Origin: Sphaerisporangium flaviroseum
GTDB lineage: Bacteria; Actinomycetota; Actinomycetes; Streptosporangiales; Streptosporangiaceae
Length of the DNA stretch: 64,000 nucleotides
Reading direction: 5' to 3'
Assembly: GCF_039537005.1 (NCBI RefSeq)
Contig: NZ_BAAAZR010000002.1
Span: 186,001-250,000, forward strand
This document shows positions 8,890 through 17,217 of the stretch, in pieces. The notes below the pieces were generated by a model, which saw only the letters and a list, made by a program, of their open reading frames with translations, was not told where the DNA came from and did no database searches. The position numbers and the translations under genes were made by a program. Every line of letters starts with the position of its first letter. Within the stretch, counting starts at the first letter, position 1.

Positions 8890-10482
8890 ATGACCGGTGT
8901 TTCCGGTGCGTCGTACAGTTTCGGCATGGAGCACACCAGATTTGCCAGGTTTGGCATGGTTTGCAGTGTCGATCACCTGGCCTCCACGGCGGGCCTCGCC
9001 ATGCTGGACAGGGGCGGCTCGGCGGCGGACGCCGCCATCGCGGCGAACGCCGTGCTGGCCGTCACCGCCCCCCACGCCTGCGGCCTCGGAGGAGACCTGT
9101 TCGCCCTCGTCCACGAGGGCGCAGGCCCGCCGCGGGCGCTCAACGCCTCCGGGCGGTCCGGATCCGGGGCCGACCCTGACCGGCTACGTGCCGAGGGGCA
9201 TGAGCGAATGCCGTTCCAGCGGGACATCCGGTCGGTGCCGGTCCCCGGCTGCGCCGACGGGTGGCTCGCCTTGCACGCGACGTACGGACGCCTGCCCCTG
9301 TCCGAGCTGTTCGCCCCTGCGGTCCGGTACGCCGATGAGGGCTTCCCTGCCTCCCCGCTGCTCGCCCCCGCCGCCTCGATGCTGCCCGGCGTGGCAGACC
9401 CGGTGGCCCCGGGCGACCTGATCCGGCGGCCCGGCGTCGCCCGTGTCCTCGACGCGCTGGCCACCGAAGGGCGCGATGGGTTCTACCTCGGTGAGTTCGG
9501 CAAGGGACTGATCGCCCTCGGCCGCGACGGCACGGTGGGCGGGCCGAGCGAGGGCGAGTACCACGAGGCCGACCTCGCGCGTGTGAGCGCCGACTGGATG
9601 GAACCGCTCCGCGCCCGCGCCTTCGGCCACGACGTGTGGACCATTCCGCCCAACTCCCAGGGTTACCTGCTGCTGCTCTCGCTGGCCATCGCCGACGGGC
9701 TCGACCTGCCCGAAGATCCGGCCGACCCGCTCTGGGCCCATCTGCTCACCGAGGCCGCGAGGACCGCCGGGCACGACCGTACCGACGTGCTGTTCGACGG
9801 CGCCTCGGTCGGCCATGTGCTCGCCTCGGCCGGCGAGCGGCGCGCGATGATCGACCCCTCGCGCCGCGCCCGGGTCAGGGACCTCACCTCGCCCGGCGAC
9901 ACGACGTACCTGTGCGCGGTGGACGCCGAGGGGATGGGGGTCTCCCTCATCCAGTCGAACGCGGCAGGGTTCGGCAGCATGCTCTTCGAACCGTCCACCG
10001 GGATCAACCTGCACAACCGGGGCCTCGGCTTCTCGCTGGTCCCCGGGCATCCCGCCGAGTACGGGCCAGGCCGCCGCCCGCCGCACACCCTTGCCCCCGC
10101 CCTGGTCACGCGGCCGGACGGGTCGCTGCGTACGGTGCTCGGGACCATGGGCGGGGACTCCCAGCCGCAGATCCTCCTGCAGGTGCTGGCGCGCCTGCTC
10201 GCCTCGGCGGAGTCGCCGGGGCAGGCGATCGGCGCGTCCCGGTGGCGGCTCGGTCCGGGTCTGACGGGGTTCGACGCCTGGGACGACCCGGACGAGGCGT
10301 CCCTGGACGTCGAGGAGGGGGCGCCGTGGGCCGACGGGCTGCGCCGGCGCGGGCACGTCGTCCAGGAACTGCCGTACGGCGGATCGTTCGGGCACGCCCA
10401 GTTGATCGACGTACGACCGGACGGCGTGCTCGCCGGCGCGGCCGATCCCCGCGCGCTCATATCCAGCGCCGCCGGCCGCTGA
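8890..10482 (+). CDS. Gamma-glutamyltransferase family protein
   Basis: 530 residues with the Ntn-hydrolase gamma-glutamyltranspeptidase fold. The early motif MVCSVDHLASTAGLAMLDRG and the GLGGDLF motif are typical. The probable autocleavage nucleophile is Thr338 in GDTTYLCAVDAEG, aligned with the TTH/TTY site that becomes the N-terminus of the small subunit. No export signal is evident, unlike classical secreted Ggt, so a cytoplasmic or acylase-like role is possible. The ATG at 8890 is preceded by AAAGG with 6-nt spacing; an internal ATG at 8926 lacks such a site. It ends before a strong hairpin and stands apart from the mannoside operon by 150 bp. Confidence 0.85.
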   Translation: MTGVSGASYSFGMEHTRFARFGMVCSVDHLASTAGLAMLDRGGSAADAAIAANAVLAVTAPHACGLGGDLFALVHEGAGPPRALNASGRSGSGADPDRLRAEGHERMPFQRDIRSVPVPGCADGWLALHATYGRLPLSELFAPAVRYADEGFPASPLLAPAASMLPGVADPVAPGDLIRRPGVARVLDALATEGRDGFYLGEFGKGLIALGRDGTVGGPSEGEYHEADLARVSADWMEPLRARAFGHDVWTIPPNSQGYLLLLSLAIADGLDLPEDPADPLWAHLLTEAARTAGHDRTDVLFDGASVGHVLASAGERRAMIDPSRRARVRDLTSPGDTTYLCAVDAEGMGVSLIQSNAAGFGSMLFEPSTGINLHNRGLGFSLVPGHPAEYGPGRRPPHTLAPALVTRPDGSLRTVLGTMGGDSQPQILLQVLARLLASAESPGQAIGASRWRLGPGLTGFDAWDDPDEASLDVEEGAPWADGLRRRGHVVQELPYGGSFGHAQLIDVRPDGVLAGAADPRALISSAAGR

Positions 10483-10546
10483 CACGAGCTACGCGGCGTC
10501 GCCGCCCCGCACTTCGGAGTGAGCCCCGGCTCTTCCCGACCAGGGA

Positions 10547-10594
10547 AACGTGAAAGTCCCCGCCAAGGGAGCCCTTGGCGGGGACTTTCACGTT
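10547..10594 (+). terminator. Perfect 23-bp inverted repeat, probable bidirectional terminator
   Basis: Arms 10547-10569 and 10572-10594 are exactly complementary, built around CCCCGCCAAGGG and CCCTTGGCGGGG with only AG between them. It lies 64 nt after the gamma-glutamyltransferase stop. There is no long T-tract, as is usual for actinomycete terminators. Confidence 0.8.
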
Positions 10595-10740
10595 CGCGGA
10601 CCGGTGTGCGGGTCGCCTCTCGGCGGAAAGCTCAACGCGGCTCCAGCCGAACGGTATTCCGCGAAGGCGATAGGTGAGGCCCGGGGACACCGGACACACC
10701 GGCCACAGGTTATGTAACCACTGGGGTGTACCGGTTGTTC

Positions 10741-11002
10741 CCCGGTGCCCCGATCAAATGGGTGACGGGTGGGGGATCTTCGCTGACGCCCAGGATGGGG
10801 ACGATGGTGTGTTTCAGGGGCGGGCCCGTCCCTTGTTGAGTGGCCCTCCCGGCACCCGTTTGATCAAGGTGCCCGTGTGTTTCCCGCCAAGGTTGAGATC
10901 TCCTCTAGGCGGGGAGCGGTGACCCGGCGAGAGCGTGTCATGCAGGGTCCAGTTTTCCGAGCGCCAGGTCGTGCCATACCCCGGCATTCTGAGGGAAGGT
11001 GA
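10741..11002. repeat. Non-coding repeat element, copy A
   Basis: First of three related elements around the ATPase/XRE gene pair. Bases 10842-11002 match 13159-13319 at 159 of 161 positions; the only difference is AA against GG in the GATC(AA/GG)GGTGCCC segment. The left part (10741-10841) is more diverged. An imperfect inverted repeat pairs GGTGCCCCGATCAAATGGGT near 10745 with the GGCACCCGTTTGATC segment near 10852, and CCCGCC/GGCGGG arms enclose a smaller stem. No credible protein is encoded. It occupies most of the 682-bp gap 10483-11164; the rest contains the hairpin above and, at 11003-11164, nothing I recognise. Confidence 0.8.
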
Positions 11003-11164
11003 GGCTGTGTGCCGTCTCCCTCAACCCGTCTTGGTCGAGATTCCAGCGGTCGATCAGGCGGTGTTCCGGTTCCTGCTCAAGGCCTTACGCAACGGTGCGG
11101 GCGGCATGCTTCGCCGTCCAGCGCGTGGCTGTTCACTCCGCTCTGGTAAGTCGTCAGGCGTGCG

Positions 11165-11650
11165 CTAGCGAGGCCGGAATGGAATGTCACCTCGCTGGTA
11201 ACTCACCTGAAACCACACCGTCTGCCCGGCGCAGTCCGTATAGACACCCCAGCGGTCGGAGATGGCTTCCACGAGGAAGAGACCTCGTCCGCCTTCCGCG
11301 AACATGTCCGCGCACACCTGCGGAACGGAACCGCTTCCCTCGTCTACGACCTCACCGTGTATGAAGTCATAGCAGTCAGCGAGAGCGAGGGTGACTCTGC
11401 CGCCGTTCCGGGAATTGGAGTGGATCACAGCGTTTGTGACGAGCTCGGAAACAAGCAGGGTTACATTTTCCAGCGCTGGATGACCGGCACCGAGCTTTTG
11501 CCTGATGTACTCACGTGCTCGGGCTACAGATTCCGGAGAGCCGATCAGATCGGTAACACCTAACAGCGTTCCCTTGGTTTCCCGATCCGGGCTGGAGGTG
11601 GGATGTCCATCGCCCCCGTAATGCTCTTCTCTCGCATCCGGCATTCGCAT
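11165..11650 (-). CDS. RsbW-like ATP-binding regulatory protein (HATPase_c_2)
   Basis: 161 residues of the anti-sigma/serine-kinase GHKL ATPase type. The N-box is LLVSELVTNAVIHSNS (about residues 64-79), followed by the G1 motif DEGSG and the G2 motif GGRGLFLVEAISDRWG. Such proteins phosphorylate or sequester regulatory partners; in actinomycetes many orphan copies sit beside XRE-type regulators, as here (family knowledge). The start ATG follows a purine-rich GGGG-containing leader on the minus strand. It is downstream of the XRE gene with a 97-nt gap, probably co-transcribed. Confidence 0.85.
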   Translation of the reverse strand: MRMPDAREEHYGGDGHPTSSPDRETKGTLLGVTDLIGSPESVARAREYIRQKLGAGHPALENVTLLVSELVTNAVIHSNSRNGGRVTLALADCYDFIHGEVVDEGSGSVPQVCADMFAEGGRGLFLVEAISDRWGVYTDCAGQTVWFQVSYQRGDIPFRPR

Positions 11651-11747
11651 GGGGGAACCGTATGACCGCGCAATACCATACGGCTAGATCGACTTTGTAT
11701 CACTCTGTGGAGATCGGGAAGCGAAGTGACACATCCCGTGTCACTAT

Positions 11748-12917
11748 TCAGTAGTCCAGCCGGACGAAATCTGCCAGGTCGCGCATATCACTGGTAAGGG
11801 TGCGTCTACCGGCAAAGATTCCCTTAAGGATGTCTTTCGCATAGCCCTGGTTGACGATCCACTCTGGAGAGTCCTGTCTGATCCGGCGCAGGACATCGAA
11901 TGCCTCACCGTACTGACGTGACCGGCGATGGGCATCCGCCACATCGAGGAGATGACGATTGCGGTTGTTGGAGGTAGGAGCAAGGTCGTTGGTGGGGATG
12001 GCCTGTGACATGCGCAAGACGAGGTCCGGACGATCTTCCACCATGGCGTTCTCCGCCCGCTTCATCGCCACGGTGATCGGGCCGAAGGTGCGTAGAAAGT
12101 CGTCCCCCGGAGAGATATCACGGCTCATCGCAACGGCGGCCGTACGCGCGAGCCGAATGGCGTCCTCCGCCTCGCCAGGCCGGTTGTCCCGTACGGCAGC
12201 CGCCGACGACCGCAGGAGCAGCCACCCCCAGGCCGACAGGTCCCGAGGCGTCGCACGGGAGATGCGAGGTTCGACGTCGTCCGCCCACTTGATGGCCAAC
12301 TGCCGCGCCTGCTCAAGCCGCCCTCGGCGCAGAAGCAGCCAGCACCGGGTACTGACGATCGCCGCCGCTTCGAGAAGGTCGTCCGCGTCGTCAAGACCGC
12401 GCAGTAAGGCCAGCTCCGCCGCTTCGAACTGCCGGGTCTGAGTAAGGAGCCAGCCCGTGAGGTGAAGCAGGCGAGACCGCACGAACCGCTGTGACCGATC
12501 GGTGCCCACTAGCGTGTCAGTGTCCGCCAGCAGCTTGGGCAGGGTCGTGGCCAACTCCGCGTACTTGTCGCCCCTCCACAGCGGCATCGAGGCGTCCAAC
12601 GCCCTACGAATGCCATCCACGGTCGGCGGTTCGCCGGACTGATCGCCAAGACCGTGCAAAGCGCGACGGACCGCTCCCCAATGGTCAACCGTCTCCGCGT
12701 CCGCCTGATCGCCGACATGGTCGGTGATGATCGCGGTGGTGGGTACGCGGAGCGCTGCGGCTATTTTGCGGGCGGTCTCCAACCTCACATCTGAGCGGGA
12801 CCCCTGCTCAAGCTTCCTGATGAGAGACGCGGACACCCCGGAGATCGAGGCAAGCTCCGCTTGGCTCATGCCGGCCCGCTTACGAAGGTTGACGACCCGC
12901 TCTCCTATCGTGGCCAT
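11748..12917 (-). CDS. XRE-family transcriptional regulator with TPR-like C-terminal domain
   Basis: 389 residues. The helix-turn-helix spans about residues 6-60 (IGERVVNLRKRAGMSQAELA, then SGVSASLIRKLEQGSRSD). The remainder is a helical, repeat-like region rich in LLRGLD and AWGWLLLRSSAAAV segments, similar to TPR sensor domains of actinobacterial regulators. Base composition is slightly less GC-biased than in neighbouring operons. Together with the downstream ATPase gene it forms a unit bracketed by near-identical non-coding repeats, which hints at acquisition or duplication as a module. Confidence 0.85.
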   Translation of the reverse strand: MATIGERVVNLRKRAGMSQAELASISGVSASLIRKLEQGSRSDVRLETARKIAAALRVPTTAIITDHVGDQADAETVDHWGAVRRALHGLGDQSGEPPTVDGIRRALDASMPLWRGDKYAELATTLPKLLADTDTLVGTDRSQRFVRSRLLHLTGWLLTQTRQFEAAELALLRGLDDADDLLEAAAIVSTRCWLLLRRGRLEQARQLAIKWADDVEPRISRATPRDLSAWGWLLLRSSAAAVRDNRPGEAEDAIRLARTAAVAMSRDISPGDDFLRTFGPITVAMKRAENAMVEDRPDLVLRMSQAIPTNDLAPTSNNRNRHLLDVADAHRRSRQYGEAFDVLRRIRQDSPEWIVNQGYAKDILKGIFAGRRTLTSDMRDLADFVRLDY

Positions 12918-13020
12918 GAATTCATGCTAGGCCGCAACGAGTATGACGAGCAGTCGATACGCGAGCCAGAACCGCCGTGGTGCCACCGGCCCCGCGAGCA
13001 CCAGGATGTGTCATGGCCGG

Positions 13021-13300
13021 GCATTCTTGGAAGGTGATGATCTGGGTGGGAAGCACACGGGTGCCCCGATCAAATGGGTAACGGGTGGGGAATATCCTCC
13101 GATGCCCAAGGGGGCGGGACGATTATGTGTTCAGGGGTGGGCTCGTTCCTTCATTAATGGCCCTCCCGGCACCCGTTTGATCGGGGTGCCCGTGTGTTTC
13201 CCGCCAAGGTTGAGATCTCCTCTAGGCGGGGAGCGGTGACCCGGCGAGAGCGTGTCATGCAGGGTCCAGTTTTCCGAGCGCCAGGTCGTGCCATACCCCG
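13021..13300. repeat. Non-coding repeat element, copy B (280-bp unit)
   Basis: Complete copy on the far side of the ATPase/XRE pair. It begins at GCATTCTTGGAAGGTGATGA and the same junction recurs at 13301, giving a 280-bp period. Internal arms GGGTGCCCCGATCAAATGGG (near 13060) and CCCGTTTGATCGGGGTGCCC (near 13172) form an imperfect inverted repeat about 90 bp apart; a second stem uses CCCGCC (13200-13205) and GGCGGG (13225-13230). The gap 12918-13459 holds only this copy, copy C and the heptamer array. Confidence 0.8.
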
Positions 13301-13373
13301 GCATTCTGAGGGAAGGTGATGATCTGGGTGGGAAGCACACGGGTGCCCCCATCAAATGGGTAACGGGTGGGCG
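13301..13373. repeat. Non-coding repeat element, copy C (5' fragment)
   Basis: Direct tandem continuation of copy B: it repeats the segment GGTGATGATCTGGGTGGGAA and the following GCACACGGGTGCCCC(C)ATCAAATGGGTAACGGGTGGG region of copy B almost exactly, then breaks off before the loop region. One base differs (CCCC-C against CCCC-G before ATCAAATGGG). Confidence 0.75.
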
Positions 13374-13400
13374 AAACATCCAACGCCACGGCAGAACTCG

Positions 13401-13463
13401 CACCCACAACTCAGCACCCACAACCCAGAACCCAGAACCCAGCACCCAGCACCCAGAACTCAG
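13401..13463. repeat. Heptamer microsatellite (nine units)
   Basis: Nine consecutive 7-mers of the form (A/C)ACCCA(G/C) with two AACTCAG variants, for example AACCCAG three times in a row. The array follows copy C and runs into the stop codon of the aldo/keto reductase (13460-13462), so contraction or expansion could alter that C-terminus. Confidence 0.8.
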
Positions 13464-14455
13464 GCCTCGCTGTCGAGGTGGCGCATCATGGGGGCGGCGT
13501 ATCTGCTGCCCGCCGCGGAGCCGGCCGGGACGGCCTGCTCGATGTCTCGCAGTTCCTCGGCGCTCAGCTCCAGGTCGGCGGCGGCCAGGGACTCCGCGAG
13601 GCGGTCGCGGCGGCGTGCACCCACCAGAGGCACGATGTCCTTGCCCTGAGCGGCGACCCAGGCGACGGCGACCTGGGCCGCGGTGGCGCCCCTGGCCTCG
13701 GCGATCCGGCGCAGCTGTTCCACCAGTGCGAGGTTGTGCCGCAGGTTCTCGCCCTGGAAGCGCGGGCTGGAGCTGCGGAAGTCGTGCGCGGGAAGCTCGC
13801 GCTCCTGGTTCCAGTGTCCGCTGAGCAGGCCCCTGGACAGCACGCCGTACGCGGTGACGCCGATGCCCAGTTCGCGCGCGGTGGGCAGGATGTCCCGCTC
13901 GATGTCGCGTGACAGCAGGGAGTACTCGATCTGCAGGTCCGAGATGGGGTGCACGGCGCTGGCACGCCGCAGCGTGGCCGCGCCGACCTCGGACAGGCCG
14001 ATGTGACGGACGTGCCCGGCCTGGACGAGGTCGGCGATGGCGCCGACCGTGTCCTCGATGGATACGTCGGGGTCGAGGCGGGCGGGGCGGTAGATGTCGA
14101 CGTAGTCGGTGCCGAGCCGGCGCAGGGTGTAGGCGAGGAAGTTCTTGACCGCGCGGGGGCGGCCGTCGTTGCCCGCCCAGCCGCCGTCCGGGTCGCGCAG
14201 GGCGCCGAACTTGACGCTGATGACGGCCTGTTCCCGTGGCTTACCGGCCAGCGCGTCACGCAGGAGCAGTTCGTTGTGTCCCATGCCGTAGAAGTCACCG
14301 GTGTCGAGCAGGGTGATGCCGGCGTCGAGCGCGGCGTGGACGGTGGCGATCGACTCGGCCTCATCCGCCGCCCCGTACAGGTCGGACATGCCCATCAGGC
14401 CGAGTCCCAGTGCCGAGACGGTGGGGCCGGTGCTTCCGAGCGTGCGGGTCCGCAT
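13460..14455 (-). CDS. Aldo/keto reductase family protein with substituted catalytic His
   Basis: 331-residue TIM-barrel oxidoreductase. Visible active-site residues are Asp51 and Tyr56 (LLDTGDFYG) and Lys82 (ISVKFGAL). The fourth tetrad position, normally His in YxxHRxDP, is Ala125 in DIYRPARLDP. This YRPARLDP variant is recurrent in actinobacterial AKRs, so the gene is probably functional with altered chemistry (family knowledge from memory). NADPH-binding features near the C-terminus (VPLVGARRRDRLAES) are intact. Monocistronic; substrate unknown. Confidence 0.88.
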   Translation of the reverse strand: MRTRTLGSTGPTVSALGLGLMGMSDLYGAADEAESIATVHAALDAGITLLDTGDFYGMGHNELLLRDALAGKPREQAVISVKFGALRDPDGGWAGNDGRPRAVKNFLAYTLRRLGTDYVDIYRPARLDPDVSIEDTVGAIADLVQAGHVRHIGLSEVGAATLRRASAVHPISDLQIEYSLLSRDIERDILPTARELGIGVTAYGVLSRGLLSGHWNQERELPAHDFRSSSPRFQGENLRHNLALVEQLRRIAEARGATAAQVAVAWVAAQGKDIVPLVGARRRDRLAESLAAADLELSAEELRDIEQAVPAGSAAGSRYAAPMMRHLDSEA

Positions 14456-14576
14456 GGCGTTGGTCCAATCGTGATCAGGGTCTTACTCGTTGCTAACACG
14501 TCTGGCACGCTGACCCCGCGATCGGCATCGGGCACGCCGCTCGGTCGTCCGTGAAGAGTGGCGTCGGGCGTGCCGC

Positions 14577-15227
14577 TCAGTCGTTCGGATTCGTGAGTAC
14601 GGTGGCTCGGAACGACTTCTGGTCGTTGGAGTGCGGAAACGGGTCCTCTGGCACCTCGACGCCGAGGAAGGCGCAGAGCGGCTCCCAGCCTTGGCTCACC
14701 TGGAAGTCGAGCAGTCGCTCGGGCGCGACCGTCTCCCGGACCGCCTGGTTGTGCCGCTCGTAACAGGCGATCACATGGTCCCGGTCGTCGATGCGGCCGT
14801 CGAAGCACCGGCCGATCACCCCCAACCGGCCGAACTGGGCCAGTTGCTCGGCGGTCTCGAAGGAGCGGAACCGCTCGGCGGCCTCCGGGAACCGGCCGGA
14901 CATGGCCGCGAAGACGGTGCTGGTCACCGACTCGTACCACGCGGCGGCGTCCCGGCTCGTCAGGATCACCTTGGCATCGGGATAGGCCTCGACCATCTCC
15001 CGCCAGAACGTCACGCCCGGCCAGTCGGTGGTGGAGACGTATCCGGTGAGCGGCCCGCGCCAGGCCTCGGGCACGCCGTTGGCCCCCGCGGCCCAGTCGT
15101 GGAGGTGCCGGGGATGGGCGAACACCTCGGTGAAGTGGTAACAGGGCCCGAACCCGAGCCGGCACAGTGCCTTCTTGAGCGTCATCGTCCCGGTGCGACC
15201 GAGGCCGACTCCGATGATCCGCAGCAT
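14577..15227 (-). CDS. Sulfotransferase family protein
   Basis: 216 residues. It starts MLRIIGVGLGRTGTMTLKKA, containing the 5'-phosphosulfate-binding loop (GRTGT). The 3'-phosphate-binding segment is VILTSRDAAAWYESVTS near residue 90. PAPS-dependent sulfotransferases of this group transfer sulfate to small molecules or carbohydrates; the acceptor here is unknown. I chose the ATG at 15227, preceded by GGGGGG with 5-nt spacing, over an in-frame codon 24 nt upstream. It lies 121 nt upstream of the aldo/keto reductase on the same strand and may share its transcript. Confidence 0.82.
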   Translation of the reverse strand: MLRIIGVGLGRTGTMTLKKALCRLGFGPCYHFTEVFAHPRHLHDWAAGANGVPEAWRGPLTGYVSTTDWPGVTFWREMVEAYPDAKVILTSRDAAAWYESVTSTVFAAMSGRFPEAAERFRSFETAEQLAQFGRLGVIGRCFDGRIDDRDHVIACYERHNQAVRETVAPERLLDFQVSQGWEPLCAFLGVEVPEDPFPHSNDQKSFRATVLTNPND

Positions 15228-15425
15228 GGCAACCCCCCAGCGCCACCCCATCAGAACCGGGCGCGCGGGGCAACGCGAATCGCCGTGATGTGCTCACATC
15301 ACCGCAGGTCAGGACACTCTCCAGGCCACCGCCGCCCCTCCTCCCGCATGCCACGGCTCCGGCGATCGGGCCGCCGGAGCCGAGATGTGCCACGCCGCGA
15401 GCCGGGAAGGCCCGCGGGTTCCTTC

Positions 15426-15884
15426 CTAGACGGGGAAGGTCCTCCGCGACTGCGAGGTGCGGCGGGAGAGCAGGACGCCGAGGCCGACCATCACGATGCC
15501 GAGCAGCAGGTGCAGCCAGTTGTCCGCGTTGTTGAGCGGGACGAAGTTGGCCGGGCTGTCATGTCCCACCACCAGGCCGTATATCCACAGCAGGAGGTAG
15601 ATGACACCACCCCAGATCAGGAAGTTGCGCGCTCCGTTCCAGCTGCGGGCCAGCGCGAGGCCGGCCAGGCCGAACAGCAGGTGGACGATGTTGTGCAGGA
15701 CCGACACCTGGAAGAGGCCCAGCAGATGCGCGTTCGAGTTGTGGCCGGCGAACGCCATGGAGCCGTAGTTCGTGGTGACGCCGGGGATGAACCCGAGGAT
15801 TCCCACCACGAGGAAGACGATCCCCATGATGAGCGCGGCCATCTGCAGTGGCGTTCGGGTCAGATCACGCGCGTGCGTGCCCAT
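15426..15884 (-). CDS. DUF4383 integral membrane protein
   Basis: 152 residues with four predicted membrane helices (for example AALIMGIVFLVVGILGFIPG and LHNIVHLLFGLAGLAL). The HNIVHLLFG and NWLHLLLGIVMV motifs are characteristic of DUF4383. Function is unknown in the family. RBS is GGAGG 6-7 nt upstream of the ATG. It has its own 129-bp upstream region and a different neighbour on each side, so it is likely monocistronic. Confidence 0.88.
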   Translation of the reverse strand: MGTHARDLTRTPLQMAALIMGIVFLVVGILGFIPGVTTNYGSMAFAGHNSNAHLLGLFQVSVLHNIVHLLFGLAGLALARSWNGARNFLIWGGVIYLLLWIYGLVVGHDSPANFVPLNNADNWLHLLLGIVMVGLGVLLSRRTSQSRRTFPV

Positions 15885-16013
15885 TGACGCCTCCTTCGTC
15901 TGATCGACGATCTGTCTTGTCTATCGGTGTTGCCGGGGTTGATCATTCCGAGCCCCGTTGTTTCCGCCCGCGTCGCGCGGGACGGCGAATGTCACGACCC
16001 TCCTCACCGAACA

Positions 16014-16595
16014 TCAGTGGGTCCGGGTGGTGTGCATCTGGACGGTGGCCGGAAGGCGATCCGTTTCCAGGGACCGCCGCAGCCGGTCCACTGCTCGCTG
16101 GATCCCGTGCCTGGCGGCGGTCGGATCGGCCCGGTCGGGGAGGACGACCGCCAGCGCGAGATGGGGGGCGCTGGGGGCGCCGTCGAGGGTGGCGTGGACG
16201 CGCTCGCTCCGTGCCGCCCCCTCCTGGTGAACGCTGTCGGCGACGTCGTCCTCCAGCGCGGCCGCGGCGGCCCGGGAGGACAGGTGCGTGGCACCGTGGC
16301 CGGGGTCGGGCTCCAGGTTGACGTACCGAATCGTGCCGGTGCGCGCCTGATGGAGCAGCCAGCGCAGGGCCAGCAGCGTGACGAGCAGCGCGACGATGGC
16401 CAGCGCGGGCCAGAACCAGGAGTTGCGGGCCGTGTAGGCGGCGATCGCTTTGGAGACGACGGGAGAAGTGCGCGACCCGAGCAGACCGGAGGCCAGGCCC
16501 AGGCCACGTGCGAGCGCCGCGGCGCCCGCCACGAGCAGGATCAGGCCCACCAGCGCCAGGCCGATGCGGTTGACGACGGCGGTGCGATGGCTCAC
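16014..16595 (-). CDS. amaP: Alkaline shock response membrane anchor protein AmaP
   Basis: 193 residues. Two hydrophobic segments (about residues 10-32 and 60-82, the second FWPALAIVALLVTLLALRWLL) flank an external loop, and a cytoplasmic tail follows. This is the architecture of AmaP, which tethers Asp23 to the membrane in Firmicutes. It is the last gene of the envelope-stress operon. The GTG start follows GAGGAG with 8-nt spacing and is 4 nt after the preceding stop. Confidence 0.8.
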   Translation of the reverse strand: MSHRTAVVNRIGLALVGLILLVAGAAALARGLGLASGLLGSRTSPVVSKAIAAYTARNSWFWPALAIVALLVTLLALRWLLHQARTGTIRYVNLEPDPGHGATHLSSRAAAAALEDDVADSVHQEGAARSERVHATLDGAPSAPHLALAVVLPDRADPTAARHGIQRAVDRLRRSLETDRLPATVQMHTTRTH

Positions 16596-16599
16596 CGGC

Positions 16600-17217
16600 T
16601 CACTCCTCTCGCTCCCGTACGCTGACGTGCACGCGCATCGGCCTCAGCGGGCGCAGTTCCTCCAGGCGCGTCGTGACCGCCTGGGTGACCTGGCCGGGCA
16701 GCTCTCGTGCGTCGCGAAGCGGCGTGGCCGCCTTCACCTCGACGCGTCGTCGCCCGAGCCGTACCCGCGCCCGGGAGACCCCGTCCACGCCGGCCGCGAC
16801 GGTGGCGAGGTGGCGGCGCAGCCCGGCACGGGTGATGCCGGTGATCGTCTGCGGATCCTCGGACGCCAGCGCGATCAGCCGGGGACGTCCCGGAGTCAGC
16901 GCCAGGACGAGGAGCAGCAGTCCGAGCAGGCACGCCACGGCGGCCGTGATGAGCGTCGCGGGATCGTCCCAGCGTGCCCGGCCGAGCGGGGCCAGCCACG
17001 TCAGCGGCGGCTGCTGGGCTCGCCCGCGCGTCGCCGCCGCCACCGCCGCGATGACGGTCGCCAGGCCGGCGGCGGCGAGGAGCACCGCCGTCACGGTCGC
17101 GGGCACCTTCCGGCTGGGGCGGAACGCGCGCGCCGCGGCCCGTCGCTGGGCCCGCTCGTCCACCTGCGGCGGCTCGGGGACGGGCTCAGGGCCGGGGTGG
17201 AGCTCCGGGGAGGTCAC
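16600..17217 (-). CDS. DUF6286 membrane protein of the Asp23 operon
   Basis: 205 residues: a charged N-terminal tail, two membrane helices (VPATVTAVLLAAAGLATVIA and LITAAVACLLGLLLLVLALT), then a soluble domain of about 90 residues ending in an Asp23-like beta pattern (RARVRLGRRRVEVKAATPLR). DUF6286 proteins regularly sit between Asp23 and AmaP genes in actinomycetes. GTG start overlaps the upstream stop (GTGA). Confidence 0.78.
   Translation of the reverse strand: MTSPELHPGPEPVPEPPQVDERAQRRAAARAFRPSRKVPATVTAVLLAAAGLATVIAAVAAATRGRAQQPPLTWLAPLGRARWDDPATLITAAVACLLGLLLLVLALTPGRPRLIALASEDPQTITGITRAGLRRHLATVAAGVDGVSRARVRLGRRRVEVKAATPLRDARELPGQVTQAVTTRLEELRPLRPMRVHVSVREREE

Noticed and set aside
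11003..11364. Small plus-strand frames over the repeat and the ATPase gene
   Set aside because: They lack RBSs and family resemblance, and overlap the well supported minus-strand ATPase.
13401..13463. Telomere-like or replication-end repeat
   Set aside because: The heptamers are internal, only nine units, and actinomycete linear ends use palindromes rather than short tandem heptamers.
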